Shown: positions 26,337 through 35,054, counted from the first letter of the stretch. The stretch is 64,000 nt of DNA from Aequorivita marisscotiae (GCF_029814825.1 NZ_CP122379.1:1302001-1366000), one strand, 5' to 3'. Notes: generated by a model not told the origin, from the letters alone. Numbers and translations: made by a program.

Positions 26337-27401
26337 CTATGAGAGTATATATGGGTTTTCACTTTTATAATTCCGAATAACAAAATCTAGCGCACTTTGT
26401 AATACCTCGCCCATATTTTGTGCTTTTTTAAATTTTATATCGCCAGTTAACTCAAAGAGCTCCATTTTTAATTGTTTCATTTTTTCGGGTGGTGCAATCT
26501 TATCTTTCTTCATACAGGCCATAAGCCCTTTTAAGCGTTTTTTCATACTGGTGGCGCGCTTAGCCAACAGCGATCTTTCTTCATTAATGTATTGGTCTAT
26601 GGATGCTTGTTGTAAAAGTTCGGTGGTCATTGCCACCAGCTTGTTGTTTTCCTTCAAAAATTGTGGTTTGTAAACTTTTGAATTTCCTTCATAACTCTGT
26701 TGGTCAAAATCTATGGCGCGAATTCGGTACTGAATACGGTCAAAATCGTGGGTTAAAACCATTACGTAATTATACGAACGCATATCGCCCAATAATCGCA
26801 CAAAGCAACGTTCGTTAAATTTCACGAACTCTTTAGCAATTTCCATTTTATCGCGATGGGTGCAATTTTCTAAATGGTTTTCTATAAAATCATCGCCGGG
26901 AATACCCGAAATATGTTCTTCAATTAAAGTGTTTTTTCGCACTAAAAAGTTTATGTGATTTGGCGAAAGCAAATCTTCCAGTTCCAAGCCGTAAATACGG
27001 GAAGCATCGGCTTTTTTAATATACAAATAGAGGTAATTGTCGTTTAGGATATTTCGAACTTTTATACGAAAAGGTTTTGAATTTCCGAAAGTGCAAAAAT
27101 CTATACTGTCTATATTTAAGTAGGGAAAAATAGTATCGCTACCATCGGAATGCAAGATGGAATATACTTTTTTTAGGCTTTGGTTGATTTCTTCGGTTTC
27201 AAATTCAGAATAATAAACACTTACCCAAAGGGTGTCTTTTCCGTTTTTATCGAATACGGCCACCGAGCCGTGAAAACGCAACAAATCGTCGTAGTAGATA
27301 GGAATTTTAATGGTTCTTCCGTGGCGGGTTAAGTATTTTAAAAGCGCATCCGAAACGGGATATGCGGGTTTCTTTTTTGAAATTAATTTGTTTCGCTCCA
27401 T
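26337..27401 (-). CDS. Uncharacterised protein with protein-kinase-fold motifs
   Basis: 354 residues, no signal peptide. I recognise no named family, but kinase landmarks appear in order: a strand with Lys pair YLYIKKAD (about 125-132), a Glu-rich helix YGLELEDLL (137-145), a hinge-like LIEEHISGIPGDDFI (159-173), a catalytic-loop-like GDMRSYN with D206 and N211 (D-x4-N), and IDFDQQ with D231 at the metal-binding DFG position. A basic helical C-terminus (about 275-345) follows. This is an inference; ATP binding and substrate are unknown. It sits upstream of pyruvate carboxylase on the same strand. Confidence 0.75.
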   Translation of the reverse strand: MERNKLISKKKPAYPVSDALLKYLTRHGRTIKIPIYYDDLLRFHGSVAVFDKNGKDTLWVSVYYSEFETEEINQSLKKVYSILHSDGSDTIFPYLNIDSIDFCTFGNSKPFRIKVRNILNDNYLYLYIKKADASRIYGLELEDLLSPNHINFLVRKNTLIEEHISGIPGDDFIENHLENCTHRDKMEIAKEFVKFNERCFVRLLGDMRSYNYVMVLTHDFDRIQYRIRAIDFDQQSYEGNSKVYKPQFLKENNKLVAMTTELLQQASIDQYINEERSLLAKRATSMKKRLKGLMACMKKDKIAPPEKMKQLKMELFELTGDIKFKKAQNMGEVLQSALDFVIRNYKSENPYILS

Positions 27402-27444
27402 AATTGCGGTAATAATTTTTAAAGATATGGATTTAAAAAAAGAC

Positions 27445-27488
27445 GTAAGACCGCTTCGCTGAAAAGATGTAAGACCGCTTCGCTGAAA
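27445..27488. repeat. Two tandem copies of GTAAGACCGCTTCGCTGAAA
   Basis: The 20-base unit occurs at 27445-27464 and 27469-27488 (period 24) in the gap between the kinase-like gene and the secreted cluster. A degenerate relative is at about 22606-22625. Confidence 0.8.
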
Positions 27489-27533
27489 GACTTAAGATAT
27501 AAGACTAAAAAAATCAGAATTCGGAAATGAAAG

Positions 27534-29117
27534 TTATTCCTTCACAAACTTTTTCAAAGCCACATTTTTTCCAGAATATAGTTGAAGATAATATACACCT
27601 GAAGCCAAACTGGAAACGTCCACGGTTGGGGAAACGGTATCAACATCAAATTGCAAAACTTTACTGCCCGTCATTGTGTAAATGTTTACTTGGTCTATGG
27701 TTTTGTCTTGGGTGTTTAGTTGCAATGTGTTTTTTGCGGGGTTGGGGTAGAGGGTTATTGCTTCTGAAAATGGGTTTTCTTCGAGGCCTAATGTTTCTGC
27801 ATGTTTTAATATCCAGAAATCATTGCCACCCCGAGAATTTTCTGTTTTATCTCCTGAGATATTTGATGCAGAACGCCCTCCAAGGAAAAAACTTCCATTG
27901 GTTGCTTGGCTTAGTGACATTATAACATCAGGATTGTTTCCTCCAATGGTGTTTTGCCATTCTATAATACCTAAATTATTTATTTTTATTATCCAATAGT
28001 CTGACTCTCCTAAAGAATTTTCTGATTTATCACCTGAAATATTTGAATAGGAATATGTCCCTATGAGGTAACCATTATTTGAATCGGAAATAAGCGCAGT
28101 TAGCCCATCAGTTTGATCACCTCCAATAGTATTTTGCCAAAGAATATTTCCATTTTCATCTAATTTTATAATCCAACTATCAGAACCACCTAAAGAATCT
28201 TCGGTTTTATCTCCAGAAATGTTTGAATCTGAAGATGCTCCAATTAAATAACCTCCATCATTGGCAAGGATAACACTTGAAGCTCTATCTCCACTACTCC
28301 CTCCAATTGTATTTTGCCACTGTATTTGACCTAATGAATCAAGCTTTAAAATCCAACAGTCACTACTTCCTTGAGAGTTTTCGGTTTTGTCGCCAGAAAT
28401 ATTAGAATATGAAAACCCAGCTAAAATATAACCTCCATCTAATGTTTGTTTTATTGAATCGACCCAATCTTCATCATCTCCGCCAATTGTATTTTGCCAT
28501 TCAATTTCGCCCATAGAATCTAATTTTACTATCCAAATATCATTTAATCCTATGGCATCTTCAGTCTTATCGCCGGAAATATTTGAGTTGGAATTGCCTC
28601 CAGCTAAAAAACCTCCATCAGAAGTTTGTATAAAACTTCTTAATTGATCGTCGTAATTGCCACCAATAGTATTTTGCCATTCAATGTTGCCTGTTGAATT
28701 AAGTTTAATGATCCAATAATCATAATAACCATTTGTGTCTTCAGTTTTATCCCCTGATATATTCGAATCAGAATAGCCTCCCAAAATATAACCTCCATCT
28801 GATGTTTGGGAGATTTGGGGATTCCAATCTGCCCAATTACCACCAATTGTATTTTGCCATTCAATGCTGCCTGCGCTATCAAGTTTTAAAATCCAATAAT
28901 CAATACTGCCATTTGAATCTTCTGTTTTATCTCCTGAAGCATCAGACTCAGAATAACCACCAATTATTATTCCACCATCCATTGTATTTCCCATTGAAGT
29001 AAAAGAATCGTATTCACTCCCCCCAATAGTACGCTGCCAAAGTATATTTGGGTCTTGAGCGTAAAGTGAAATTGTTATTAATGCTAAAACTAAACTAACG
29101 AGGATATTTCTTTTCAT
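27534..29117 (-). CDS. Secreted seven-repeat protein with T9SS type A sorting domain (first of two sisters)
   Basis: 527 residues: signal peptide (about 1-20, ending SLYAQ), ILWQRTIGG, then seven repeats of about 57 residues, each with DGGYILGGYS, SNISGDKTE and DYWIIKLDS..G.I.WQNTIGG. The C-terminal 75 residues are a T9SS type A sorting domain (LYPNPAKNTLQLN to LKKFVKE). Seven repeats of this size fit a seven-bladed beta-propeller; this is inference. It is the last of four minus-strand secreted genes. A close sister is at 29186. Exported to the cell surface or medium; binding target unknown. Confidence 0.88.
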   Translation of the reverse strand: MKRNILVSLVLALITISLYAQDPNILWQRTIGGSEYDSFTSMGNTMDGGIIIGGYSESDASGDKTEDSNGSIDYWILKLDSAGSIEWQNTIGGNWADWNPQISQTSDGGYILGGYSDSNISGDKTEDTNGYYDYWIIKLNSTGNIEWQNTIGGNYDDQLRSFIQTSDGGFLAGGNSNSNISGDKTEDAIGLNDIWIVKLDSMGEIEWQNTIGGDDEDWVDSIKQTLDGGYILAGFSYSNISGDKTENSQGSSDCWILKLDSLGQIQWQNTIGGSSGDRASSVILANDGGYLIGASSDSNISGDKTEDSLGGSDSWIIKLDENGNILWQNTIGGDQTDGLTALISDSNNGYLIGTYSYSNISGDKSENSLGESDYWIIKINNLGIIEWQNTIGGNNPDVIMSLSQATNGSFFLGGRSASNISGDKTENSRGGNDFWILKHAETLGLEENPFSEAITLYPNPAKNTLQLNTQDKTIDQVNIYTMTGSKVLQFDVDTVSPTVDVSSLASGVYYLQLYSGKNVALKKFVKE

Positions 29118-29148
29118 AATAAAGGGTTTCTATTTTTACTAATTTTTT

Positions 29149-29182
29149 TTCGATTTCGATTTCGATTTCAGTTTCGATTTCA
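29149..29182. repeat. GATTTC hexamer microsatellite, copy 2
   Basis: Tandem TTCGAT units with the same CAGTTTC interruption as at 22709-22740, between the two sister genes. A weaker trace (GATTTCATTTTCGATTTTG) lies at about 30820-30838. Confidence 0.8.
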
Positions 29183-29185
29183 ATA

Positions 29186-30772
29186 TCATTCCTTCACAAA
29201 TTTTTTCAAAGCCACATTTTTCCCTGAATACAGTTGAATATAATAAATGCCCGAAGCCAAGCTGGAAACATCTACGGTTGGGGAAACGGTATCAACATCA
29301 AATTGCAAAACTTTACTACCCGTAATTGTATAAATGTTTATTTGATCTATTGTTTTGTCTTGGGTATTGAGTTGTAGTGTGTTTTTTGCTGGGTTGGGGT
29401 AGAGGGTAATTCCTGTAGCTAAAAAGTTTTCCGTTGTGCCTAATAAATCATCTAACTTTAAAACCCAATAGTCATTTTCTCCAATAGAATTTTCTGTTTT
29501 ATCTCCAGATATGTCTGATCTTGAATTTCCACCTAAAAATATTTTATTTTCAGATGTTCGATTAATTGATACTGCATAATCAGCGTGGCTTCCGCCTATG
29601 CTATATTGATTTAAAATTTCACCAGAATCATTTAATTTTAATAGCCATATATCAATACTGCCATTGGATGGGACAGTTTTATCTCCAGATATATTTGATG
29701 TAGAAAAACCAACGATCCAAAAGGAGCCATCAAAATCACTATATGAATCTAAACAACCATCAGCTTCATTTCCGCCAATAGTGTTTTGCCATTCAATATT
29801 TCCTGTTTGATCAAGTTTAATTATCCAATAATCCGAATCACCATAATTGTTTTCCGTTTTATCGCCAGACATATTTGAAAAGGATTCTCCTACAAGAATA
29901 TATCCGCCATCATAAGACTGCGTAACATTATTTAAAATATCACCATCATCTCCTCCAATTGTATTCTGCCATTCAATATTTCCTGAAGGGTTTAACTTGA
30001 CAATCCAATAATCATAATTTCCTTGATTAATTTCAGTTTTATCTCCTGAAATACCTGATCGAGAATATCCTCCTAAGATAAATCCGCCATCAGGAGTTTG
30101 CAGAACGGATTTTAATCTGTCTTCTGAATTTCCTCCAATTGTATTCTGCCATTCAATGTTTCCAGTGCTATCTAATTTTAAAATCCAATAATCGTCACTG
30201 AAGTTTACTGAGTCTTCAGATTTTTCTCCAGAAATATTAGAATTTGAGGTGCCACCAACAAAATAACCCCCGTCATTTGTTTGAATGATAGTATTCATTA
30301 TATCCTGGTTGCTTCCTCCAATAGTTTTTTGCCATTGAATAATGCCTGAAGAGTTTAATTTTACAATCCAATAATCGTAAAAACCTCGACAATTTTCATT
30401 TTTATCTCCCGAAATGTTTGAGCCAGACCATCCTCCAATAACATATCCTCCATCAGAATCTTGAATTATAGTTTCTACTCTGTCAATATCGTCTCCTCCA
30501 ATAGTATTATCCCATTCTATATTTCCAGTGGAACTCAATTTTACAATCCAATAGTCATCTTCGCCAATATTGTTTTCAGATTTATCTCCTGAAATATTTG
30601 ATTTTGACGGTCCAGCAATCAAAAACCCCCCATCTAGTGTACTAATTGAAACCCTTAATTCTTCATCATCACTCCCCCCAATAGTTCGTTGCCAAAGAAT
30701 ATTCGGGTCCTGAGCATAAAGTGAAACTGTAATAAATGTTAAAACTAAACTTGCAATTAAATTTCTTTTCAT
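29186..30772 (-). CDS. Secreted seven-repeat protein with T9SS type A sorting domain (second sister)
   Basis: 528 residues with the same design as the gene at 27534: signal peptide ending SLYAQ, seven repeats with SNISGDKTE-type and DYWIVKLNPSGNIEWQNTIGG-type motifs, and a sorting domain nearly identical to its sister (LYPNPAKNTLQLNTQDKTID to LKKFVKE). The repeats are diverged from the sister while the two ends (signal peptide and sorting domain) are almost the same in DNA, a sign of tandem duplication with later exchange at the ends. Probably a beta-propeller; function unknown. Confidence 0.88.
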   Translation of the reverse strand: MKRNLIASLVLTFITVSLYAQDPNILWQRTIGGSDDEELRVSISTLDGGFLIAGPSKSNISGDKSENNIGEDDYWIVKLSSTGNIEWDNTIGGDDIDRVETIIQDSDGGYVIGGWSGSNISGDKNENCRGFYDYWIVKLNSSGIIQWQKTIGGSNQDIMNTIIQTNDGGYFVGGTSNSNISGEKSEDSVNFSDDYWILKLDSTGNIEWQNTIGGNSEDRLKSVLQTPDGGFILGGYSRSGISGDKTEINQGNYDYWIVKLNPSGNIEWQNTIGGDDGDILNNVTQSYDGGYILVGESFSNMSGDKTENNYGDSDYWIIKLDQTGNIEWQNTIGGNEADGCLDSYSDFDGSFWIVGFSTSNISGDKTVPSNGSIDIWLLKLNDSGEILNQYSIGGSHADYAVSINRTSENKIFLGGNSRSDISGDKTENSIGENDYWVLKLDDLLGTTENFLATGITLYPNPAKNTLQLNTQDKTIDQINIYTITGSKVLQFDVDTVSPTVDVSSLASGIYYIQLYSGKNVALKKFVKE

Positions 30773-30848
30773 AATGAATGGTTTTTATTTTTTCAAATTT
30801 TCCAAAGCCTTTCAGCTTTGATTTCATTTTCGATTTTGATTCAAAAAA

Positions 30849-32222
30849 TTATTCCTTAATAAACTTTTTCAAAGCCACCTTCTTCCCAGAATACAACTGC
30901 ACATAATAAACGCCAGCAGCCAAGCTGGAAACATCCACGGTTGGGGAAACGGTGTTAACCTCCAGTTGCAAAACATTGCTGCCCGTGATTGTGTAAATGT
31001 TTATTTGGTCTATGGTTTTCTCTTGGGTATTGAGTTGCAATGTGTTTATTACCGGGTTGGGGTAGAGGGTTACGTTTGTTTCAAGTTCGCTCCCTTCTAC
31101 GCCCAAAATCGTTAAATTTTCATACCATACCAATTCCCTGTTTTGATTGGAAAGGGCCGCAGATAAAATGTCCAGATCGCCATCGTTGTCCAGATCTGCG
31201 GCATGGACCGTGCGCGGGCTTTGCAGATTGGGGTCGATTATGTTTTGGGGTCCAAAGCCGCCCATTCCATCCTCGTTTCTATACCAAGCAATTTTATTAT
31301 CGTCTGTAGAGGCAGATAGCACGTCAACATCACCGTCGTTATCCAAATCTGCACTAGTAGTATCGAAAATATTGAGTGCCTCATTGCTTATTATGTTATA
31401 ATAGTCGAACTGCCCCAAACCATTTAAATTCTCCCTCCAAATTACCAAATCTGTTTTTTGCGAAACTATGTCAAGATCATTATCGCCATCAATATCTACC
31501 AAGCTAAGGGAATTTTCATATAGCCCGATAGGGTCAATTATATGTTGTTCATTAAAATCTCCTAAGCCATCCACGTTTTCAAACCAAGAGAGATAAGCAC
31601 TTCCTACAGAGTTGGTCAAAATATCCATATCCCCATCCCCGTCTATATCCCCGATTGCCTGGGTCCTGGCTTGGCTGATATTTGCATCTATGGTAATTCT
31701 TGAACTAAATGTTCCCGCTCCGTCAAGGTTTTCCACCCAATATAATCCATTCCCGTTAGAGACTCCCAGGACCAAATCAAGATCGCCGTCTCCATCTAAA
31801 TCCGCTCCAGTAATTCCTGCGGCCCTTAGCAAATTATTGGAGATTAACTGTAATGCGGAAAAAGTGCCATTTCCAAGATTACGGTACCAAACCACTTCAT
31901 CATCATCAAAAAAGCTAACGGCTAGGTCTATTTTCCCATCATTGTCAATATCTGCTGGGAACAGGGAAAAAGACTGTTTTTTGCCTTCCTGTATGGAAAT
32001 GGGAGCGCTAAAAGTTCCTAAACCATCGAGGTTTTTATACAATGCAATTCTATCAAAAGAAGAAACAGCCACATCCAAGGCTCCATCTTGATCGAAATCC
32101 GCAGTTCGCACCATACGTACCGTACCGGAATTTTGGTCTATAATTTGTCGGGACCCAAATTGGGCATGACAACTTGTTCCCATAATTAAAATCCATAAAA
32201 AAATTTTAAGTTTATCTCTCAT
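30849..32222 (-). CDS. Secreted FG-GAP/VCBS repeat protein with T9SS sorting domain
   Basis: 457 residues: signal peptide (about 1-20), then seven FG-GAP-type calcium-binding repeats whose loops read DFDQDGALD, DIDNDGKID, DLDGDGDLD, DIDGDGDMD, DIDGDNDLD, DLDNDGDVD and DLDNDGDLD, alternating with W(Y/F)(R/E)N...G.F blades. Seven repeats predict an integrin-alpha-like seven-bladed propeller. The C-terminus is a T9SS type A sorting domain (LYPNPVINTLQLN to LKKFIKE) of the same subtype as the two sister genes. Probably surface adhesion or binding; inferred. Confidence 0.9.
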   Translation of the reverse strand: MRDKLKIFLWILIMGTSCHAQFGSRQIIDQNSGTVRMVRTADFDQDGALDVAVSSFDRIALYKNLDGLGTFSAPISIQEGKKQSFSLFPADIDNDGKIDLAVSFFDDDEVVWYRNLGNGTFSALQLISNNLLRAAGITGADLDGDGDLDLVLGVSNGNGLYWVENLDGAGTFSSRITIDANISQARTQAIGDIDGDGDMDILTNSVGSAYLSWFENVDGLGDFNEQHIIDPIGLYENSLSLVDIDGDNDLDIVSQKTDLVIWRENLNGLGQFDYYNIISNEALNIFDTTSADLDNDGDVDVLSASTDDNKIAWYRNEDGMGGFGPQNIIDPNLQSPRTVHAADLDNDGDLDILSAALSNQNRELVWYENLTILGVEGSELETNVTLYPNPVINTLQLNTQEKTIDQINIYTITGSNVLQLEVNTVSPTVDVSSLAAGVYYVQLYSGKKVALKKFIKE

Positions 32223-32271
32223 ATTAAAAGGAAGGAGGCAGTTAAATATGAACTACCTCTTTTTTTATTTT

Positions 32272-33741
32272 TTAATTATTGCTTTTTAATATAACGGTTT
32301 CTTCTGTTCCGCCATCGTCATATTCTTTTATGATATTGTAAAGCCCCGGATCCAAATCGTTTATTAATTGGGGGTCGTTAATGCCCAACGAGTCCTTTGG
32401 AGTAACCGTTACGTTGGTGTTGAAAATGCCATCGTTAAACTTTAAAATATCCCCGCCACTTGGGGCTCGGTTATTATTGTCATAGCATCGTTGTGGCTGG
32501 GTGGTGTTTTCCTCCAATTGCAAAATACGTATGGCAGCGTGGTTGGGGTGCACAATGATATCGTAACGGGGCTCGTCAGCATCTATGCTGCTTACTATAT
32601 TGAAATTATTATAGGTGAAATTTGTATTGCCGTATTCAATAGGCTGTGGGCAGTCGCATTCGCAGGAAACAAACCTATAATCAAAGCCCGGTTGGAATAA
32701 GGGTTTGTGGGTTGGCATGGTAGGCCCCACTAAGTAATAATCCCCCTTATAGGGTTCATAAAGCGATGCCACATCATACGTCATTACGGCCGCATACTTT
32801 CCATAGCAATCAATATCGATGGCCTCACGCATGCGGATGGCCTGACCCACGGAAAATATATGGCCACAGGCCAAAACTTCAGGCACATAATTCATATAGT
32901 TGCGCACATCTTCATCAAAAATTTGATAAGGATCTCCTTGACAATCCGCATCATTACCCAAATATTCACAAGTCTGATCATCGGTATTATATGCCCGTAA
33001 TATCAACGTAGCAGCGGTATCGGTAACACGGTCGCCATTGGTATCTGCATTATAGTCCGGGTCGGTTTCAACGCGGGTTACGTGTTCACATTCATCTTCT
33101 TCTCCTGGTGGTACATTATAAAACTGGAAGGTATGTACCAAACCCATGTTGTGGCCCAATTCGTGGATCATCCCCCAAGTTGTAAACAACTCTCTTTTTA
33201 CGATGCTCCTTGTTCCAAATAAGGTTGCGGAGCCCCCATAATTTTGCACAAAATCGTATGGAATGTACATATTTAAGGTGTTGGGATTTATTACATCTTC
33301 AGATGGACCGGGGTATTCGTCTATCCAATTGGCTAAATCAGAAGGTTTTTCAGGAATATAAATGGCCGTACTTTCAATATCATCAAACCCTCTATACTTA
33401 AAAAAGATATTGTATTGATTGAAAATTATGTTCATTTTGGCAACAGCTTTTAGAACGTCCTGTTCATTGATGTGTTCAGGACCGGGATTACCATTGTCCT
33501 GAACTATTCGCCAAAAGAAAATATTAAAAACCACAGGTTCAAAAGTATCCAAATAATTTTGGTCCACGGATTTGCTGAATTGTTCATCGCACCAATTTGT
33601 ACTCAATGAAAAGTCTGACGCGCATTTAAGCTCAATTTGATCGTTGATTTGAGCGAACAAACTACTGTTATATCCAATAAATAAACAAAGGAAAATGGGA
33701 AAAAGGGCTGTTCGGCTTTTGTTAAAAATGATTGTTTTCAT
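32272..33741 (-). CDS. Secreted zinc metalloprotease, M43 (pappalysin-like)
   Basis: 489 residues: N-terminal signal peptide (about 12-31, ending SSLFAQ), then a metzincin catalytic domain with MIHELGHNMGLVHTF (zinc-binding HExxHxxGxxH, about 192-206), GDRVTDTAA, a Cys-rich stretch, and the Met-turn NYMNYV followed by SVGQAIRM, as in M43 peptidases. The C-terminus (LDPGLYNIIKEYDDGGTEE) resembles the last strands of a T9SS sorting domain, but the YPNPA block is missing, so its export route is uncertain. First of four minus-strand secreted genes. An array of TCCCTTAA sites lies upstream (33797-33863). Confidence 0.88.
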   Translation of the reverse strand: MKTIIFNKSRTALFPIFLCLFIGYNSSLFAQINDQIELKCASDFSLSTNWCDEQFSKSVDQNYLDTFEPVVFNIFFWRIVQDNGNPGPEHINEQDVLKAVAKMNIIFNQYNIFFKYRGFDDIESTAIYIPEKPSDLANWIDEYPGPSEDVINPNTLNMYIPYDFVQNYGGSATLFGTRSIVKRELFTTWGMIHELGHNMGLVHTFQFYNVPPGEEDECEHVTRVETDPDYNADTNGDRVTDTAATLILRAYNTDDQTCEYLGNDADCQGDPYQIFDEDVRNYMNYVPEVLACGHIFSVGQAIRMREAIDIDCYGKYAAVMTYDVASLYEPYKGDYYLVGPTMPTHKPLFQPGFDYRFVSCECDCPQPIEYGNTNFTYNNFNIVSSIDADEPRYDIIVHPNHAAIRILQLEENTTQPQRCYDNNNRAPSGGDILKFNDGIFNTNVTVTPKDSLGINDPQLINDLDPGLYNIIKEYDDGGTEETVILKSNN

Positions 33742-33796
33742 AAGAAAAATGGTTAGTGGCTATTAATCTTGAAGATATGAAATTTTTCTAAAAGGG

Positions 33797-33863
33797 AAGG
33801 GTTTAATCCCTTAAAAAGAAAAATCTCATAATTTCCCTTAAAACTGTCGTAAATATCCCTTAA
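33797..33863. promoter_or_regulatory. TCCCTTAA repeat array upstream of the metalloprotease gene
   Basis: TCCCTTAA occurs at 33807-33814, 33834-33841 and 33856-33863 (spacings 27 and 22). The first also forms the palindrome AAGGG-N6-CCCTT (33797-33812). It lies 56-122 bases upstream of the minus-strand start, a typical place for an activator or repressor array. Confidence 0.45.
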
Positions 33864-33931
33864 GCAATTAATATATGTATAATTTCACAAAAAATTAAAA
33901 AAAGGATTCCTATTCCTTAATACTTCTATGG

Positions 33932-34543
33932 CTATCTTAGGTTTATTGTTTCCTGAAGGATTTTTTCTTTTACACTTTCCCAAGCTGTTGGCTTGGTCAT
34001 TACCGGCATTTCTTCTTTTTCGGCATCTTCAAAATAGGTCAGGCTTTTCAGAACTAAAAATTGGGAGCCATCTTCATATTTTTTATTGTAGAACCCTATC
34101 ATTTCTTTTAGGGAAAATGTTTTTAGTAAAAAATATAAATCAATAAAATCCCTTTTGCTCCCGCGTCCCGAAATGGCGTTGAGCTTCATTGCGGCAATAT
34201 CTTCCAAGGAAAGCAAACGGATTGAATCTACTTTTTTGGTTTTTTTCAAAAGAGGATAACGATAGTTTACAAAATCCACTTTTATACCATTTATGGAATA
34301 AACGATGATGTTTTTACTTTTTTTTAAAACAAGGGGGTTCCCAAATCTGGAAAGTTCTCGATTAAATTCCAGTTCGTTTATTTCAGAATTTCCAAACATG
34401 TCAATATCCACAGAAAGACGGTGCCCAATCTGAAGTGCCAATGCCGTGCCGCCTACAAGATCGAAACCTATAAAAATTTCAGAACGCATTAGCTTATCTA
34501 AGAGTTCCAAAAGCTGGGCATCGACGTTTTGTTTGTATAACAT
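33932..34543 (-). CDS. Nucleotidyltransferase, AbiEii/AbiGii toxin family
   Basis: 203 residues. The family signature GGTALALQIGHRLSVDID (about 37-54) provides the GG and DxD metal-binding motifs of a polymerase-beta-type nucleotidyltransferase, with a third acidic residue in KVDFVNYRYP (about 93). LEDIAAMKLNAISGRGSKRDFIDLYFLL is the conserved C-terminal signature. AbiEii toxins transfer nucleotides to RNA or protein targets. The start lies 46 bases inside the end of the partner gene. Likely a toxin-antitoxin or phage-defence pair, by family membership. Confidence 0.88.
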   Translation of the reverse strand: MLYKQNVDAQLLELLDKLMRSEIFIGFDLVGGTALALQIGHRLSVDIDMFGNSEINELEFNRELSRFGNPLVLKKSKNIIVYSINGIKVDFVNYRYPLLKKTKKVDSIRLLSLEDIAAMKLNAISGRGSKRDFIDLYFLLKTFSLKEMIGFYNKKYEDGSQFLVLKSLTYFEDAEKEEMPVMTKPTAWESVKEKILQETINLR

Positions 34544-34803
34544 CTGAATTCTTTTTTGTCAATTTTGAAAATAGCCGAAAGGAAAGAAAGCGTAACTGCA
34601 TCCAATTCCCTAAATTGAAGCGAAATCTGTTTGATGGTTTCCAGTCCGTAAATTTCTTTAATAAGCTCCCAATCTTCCATCAATCCATACTCCAAAACCC
34701 TATGAATAATAAACTCCTTCGATTTTTCAAAATGAAGATCCGCTTTATTCACATCCCAAAAAAGATGCTCGGATAAGTGGGATATGGAATGAACAGCGGC
34801 CAT
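34498..34803 (-). CDS. DUF6922-like partner of the AbiEii nucleotidyltransferase
   Basis: 101 residues, no membrane segment. LSEHLFWDVNKADLHFEKSKEFIIHRVLEYGLMEDWELIKEIYG is the DUF6922-type core (quoted here in parts: FWDV at about 15, FIIHRVLE at about 31, DWELIKEIYG at about 44), followed by LDAVTLSFLSAIF and KEFRCYTN. It precedes and overlaps the nucleotidyltransferase gene by 46 bases, the arrangement expected for a cognate antitoxin, but I know of no experimental proof for this domain. Confidence 0.8.
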   Translation of the reverse strand: MAAVHSISHLSEHLFWDVNKADLHFEKSKEFIIHRVLEYGLMEDWELIKEIYGLETIKQISLQFRELDAVTLSFLSAIFKIDKKEFRCYTNKTSMPSFWNS

Positions 34804-34923
34804 TTAAAGGATATTGATTTTACATTTCAAAAATACCAAAAATAATAAGGTTTTATAAGACACCACCTTGGAATGTGAAATTTATTTTTTTTGGAATTTC
34901 CTCCCCTTCGGGAGTTAGGGAGC

Positions 34924-34989
34924 TTAATGCACCTTTAGCCAATTCTCGCCACCTCCTAAATCCACATCTAATAGGACTGTGAGCTCTAC
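34924..34989 (-). pseudogene. Remnant of a second polA 3' end
   Basis: Read on the minus strand, an interrupted frame gives LTVLLDVDLGGGENWLKVH and a stop, against LTVPLDVDLGVGENWLEAH and stop at the end of the intact polA (ends at 35686). About 15 of the last 21 residues agree, and roughly 70 percent of bases. The homology stops at about 34990. The stop codon is at 34924-34926. The fragment has the same orientation as polA and lies on the far side of the lipocalin gene. An overlapping 72-codon frame here is not coding. Confidence 0.8.
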
Positions 34990-35046
34990 GGTGATACAAT
35001 TTATATTTATTTAACATTTTAAAAAATACACTTAGTATAATTTCCT

Positions 35047-35054
35047 TAGTTTTG
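35047..35054 (+). promoter_or_regulatory. -7 promoter element of the lipoprotein gene
   Basis: TAGTTTTG matches TAnnTTTG 22 bases before the ATG at 35077. No TTG is found at the expected distance. Confidence 0.4.

Noticed and set aside
27534..30772. Repeated DNA as a possible CRISPR or satellite array
   Set aside because: The periodicity is 57 codons and follows protein repeats within two complete reading frames.
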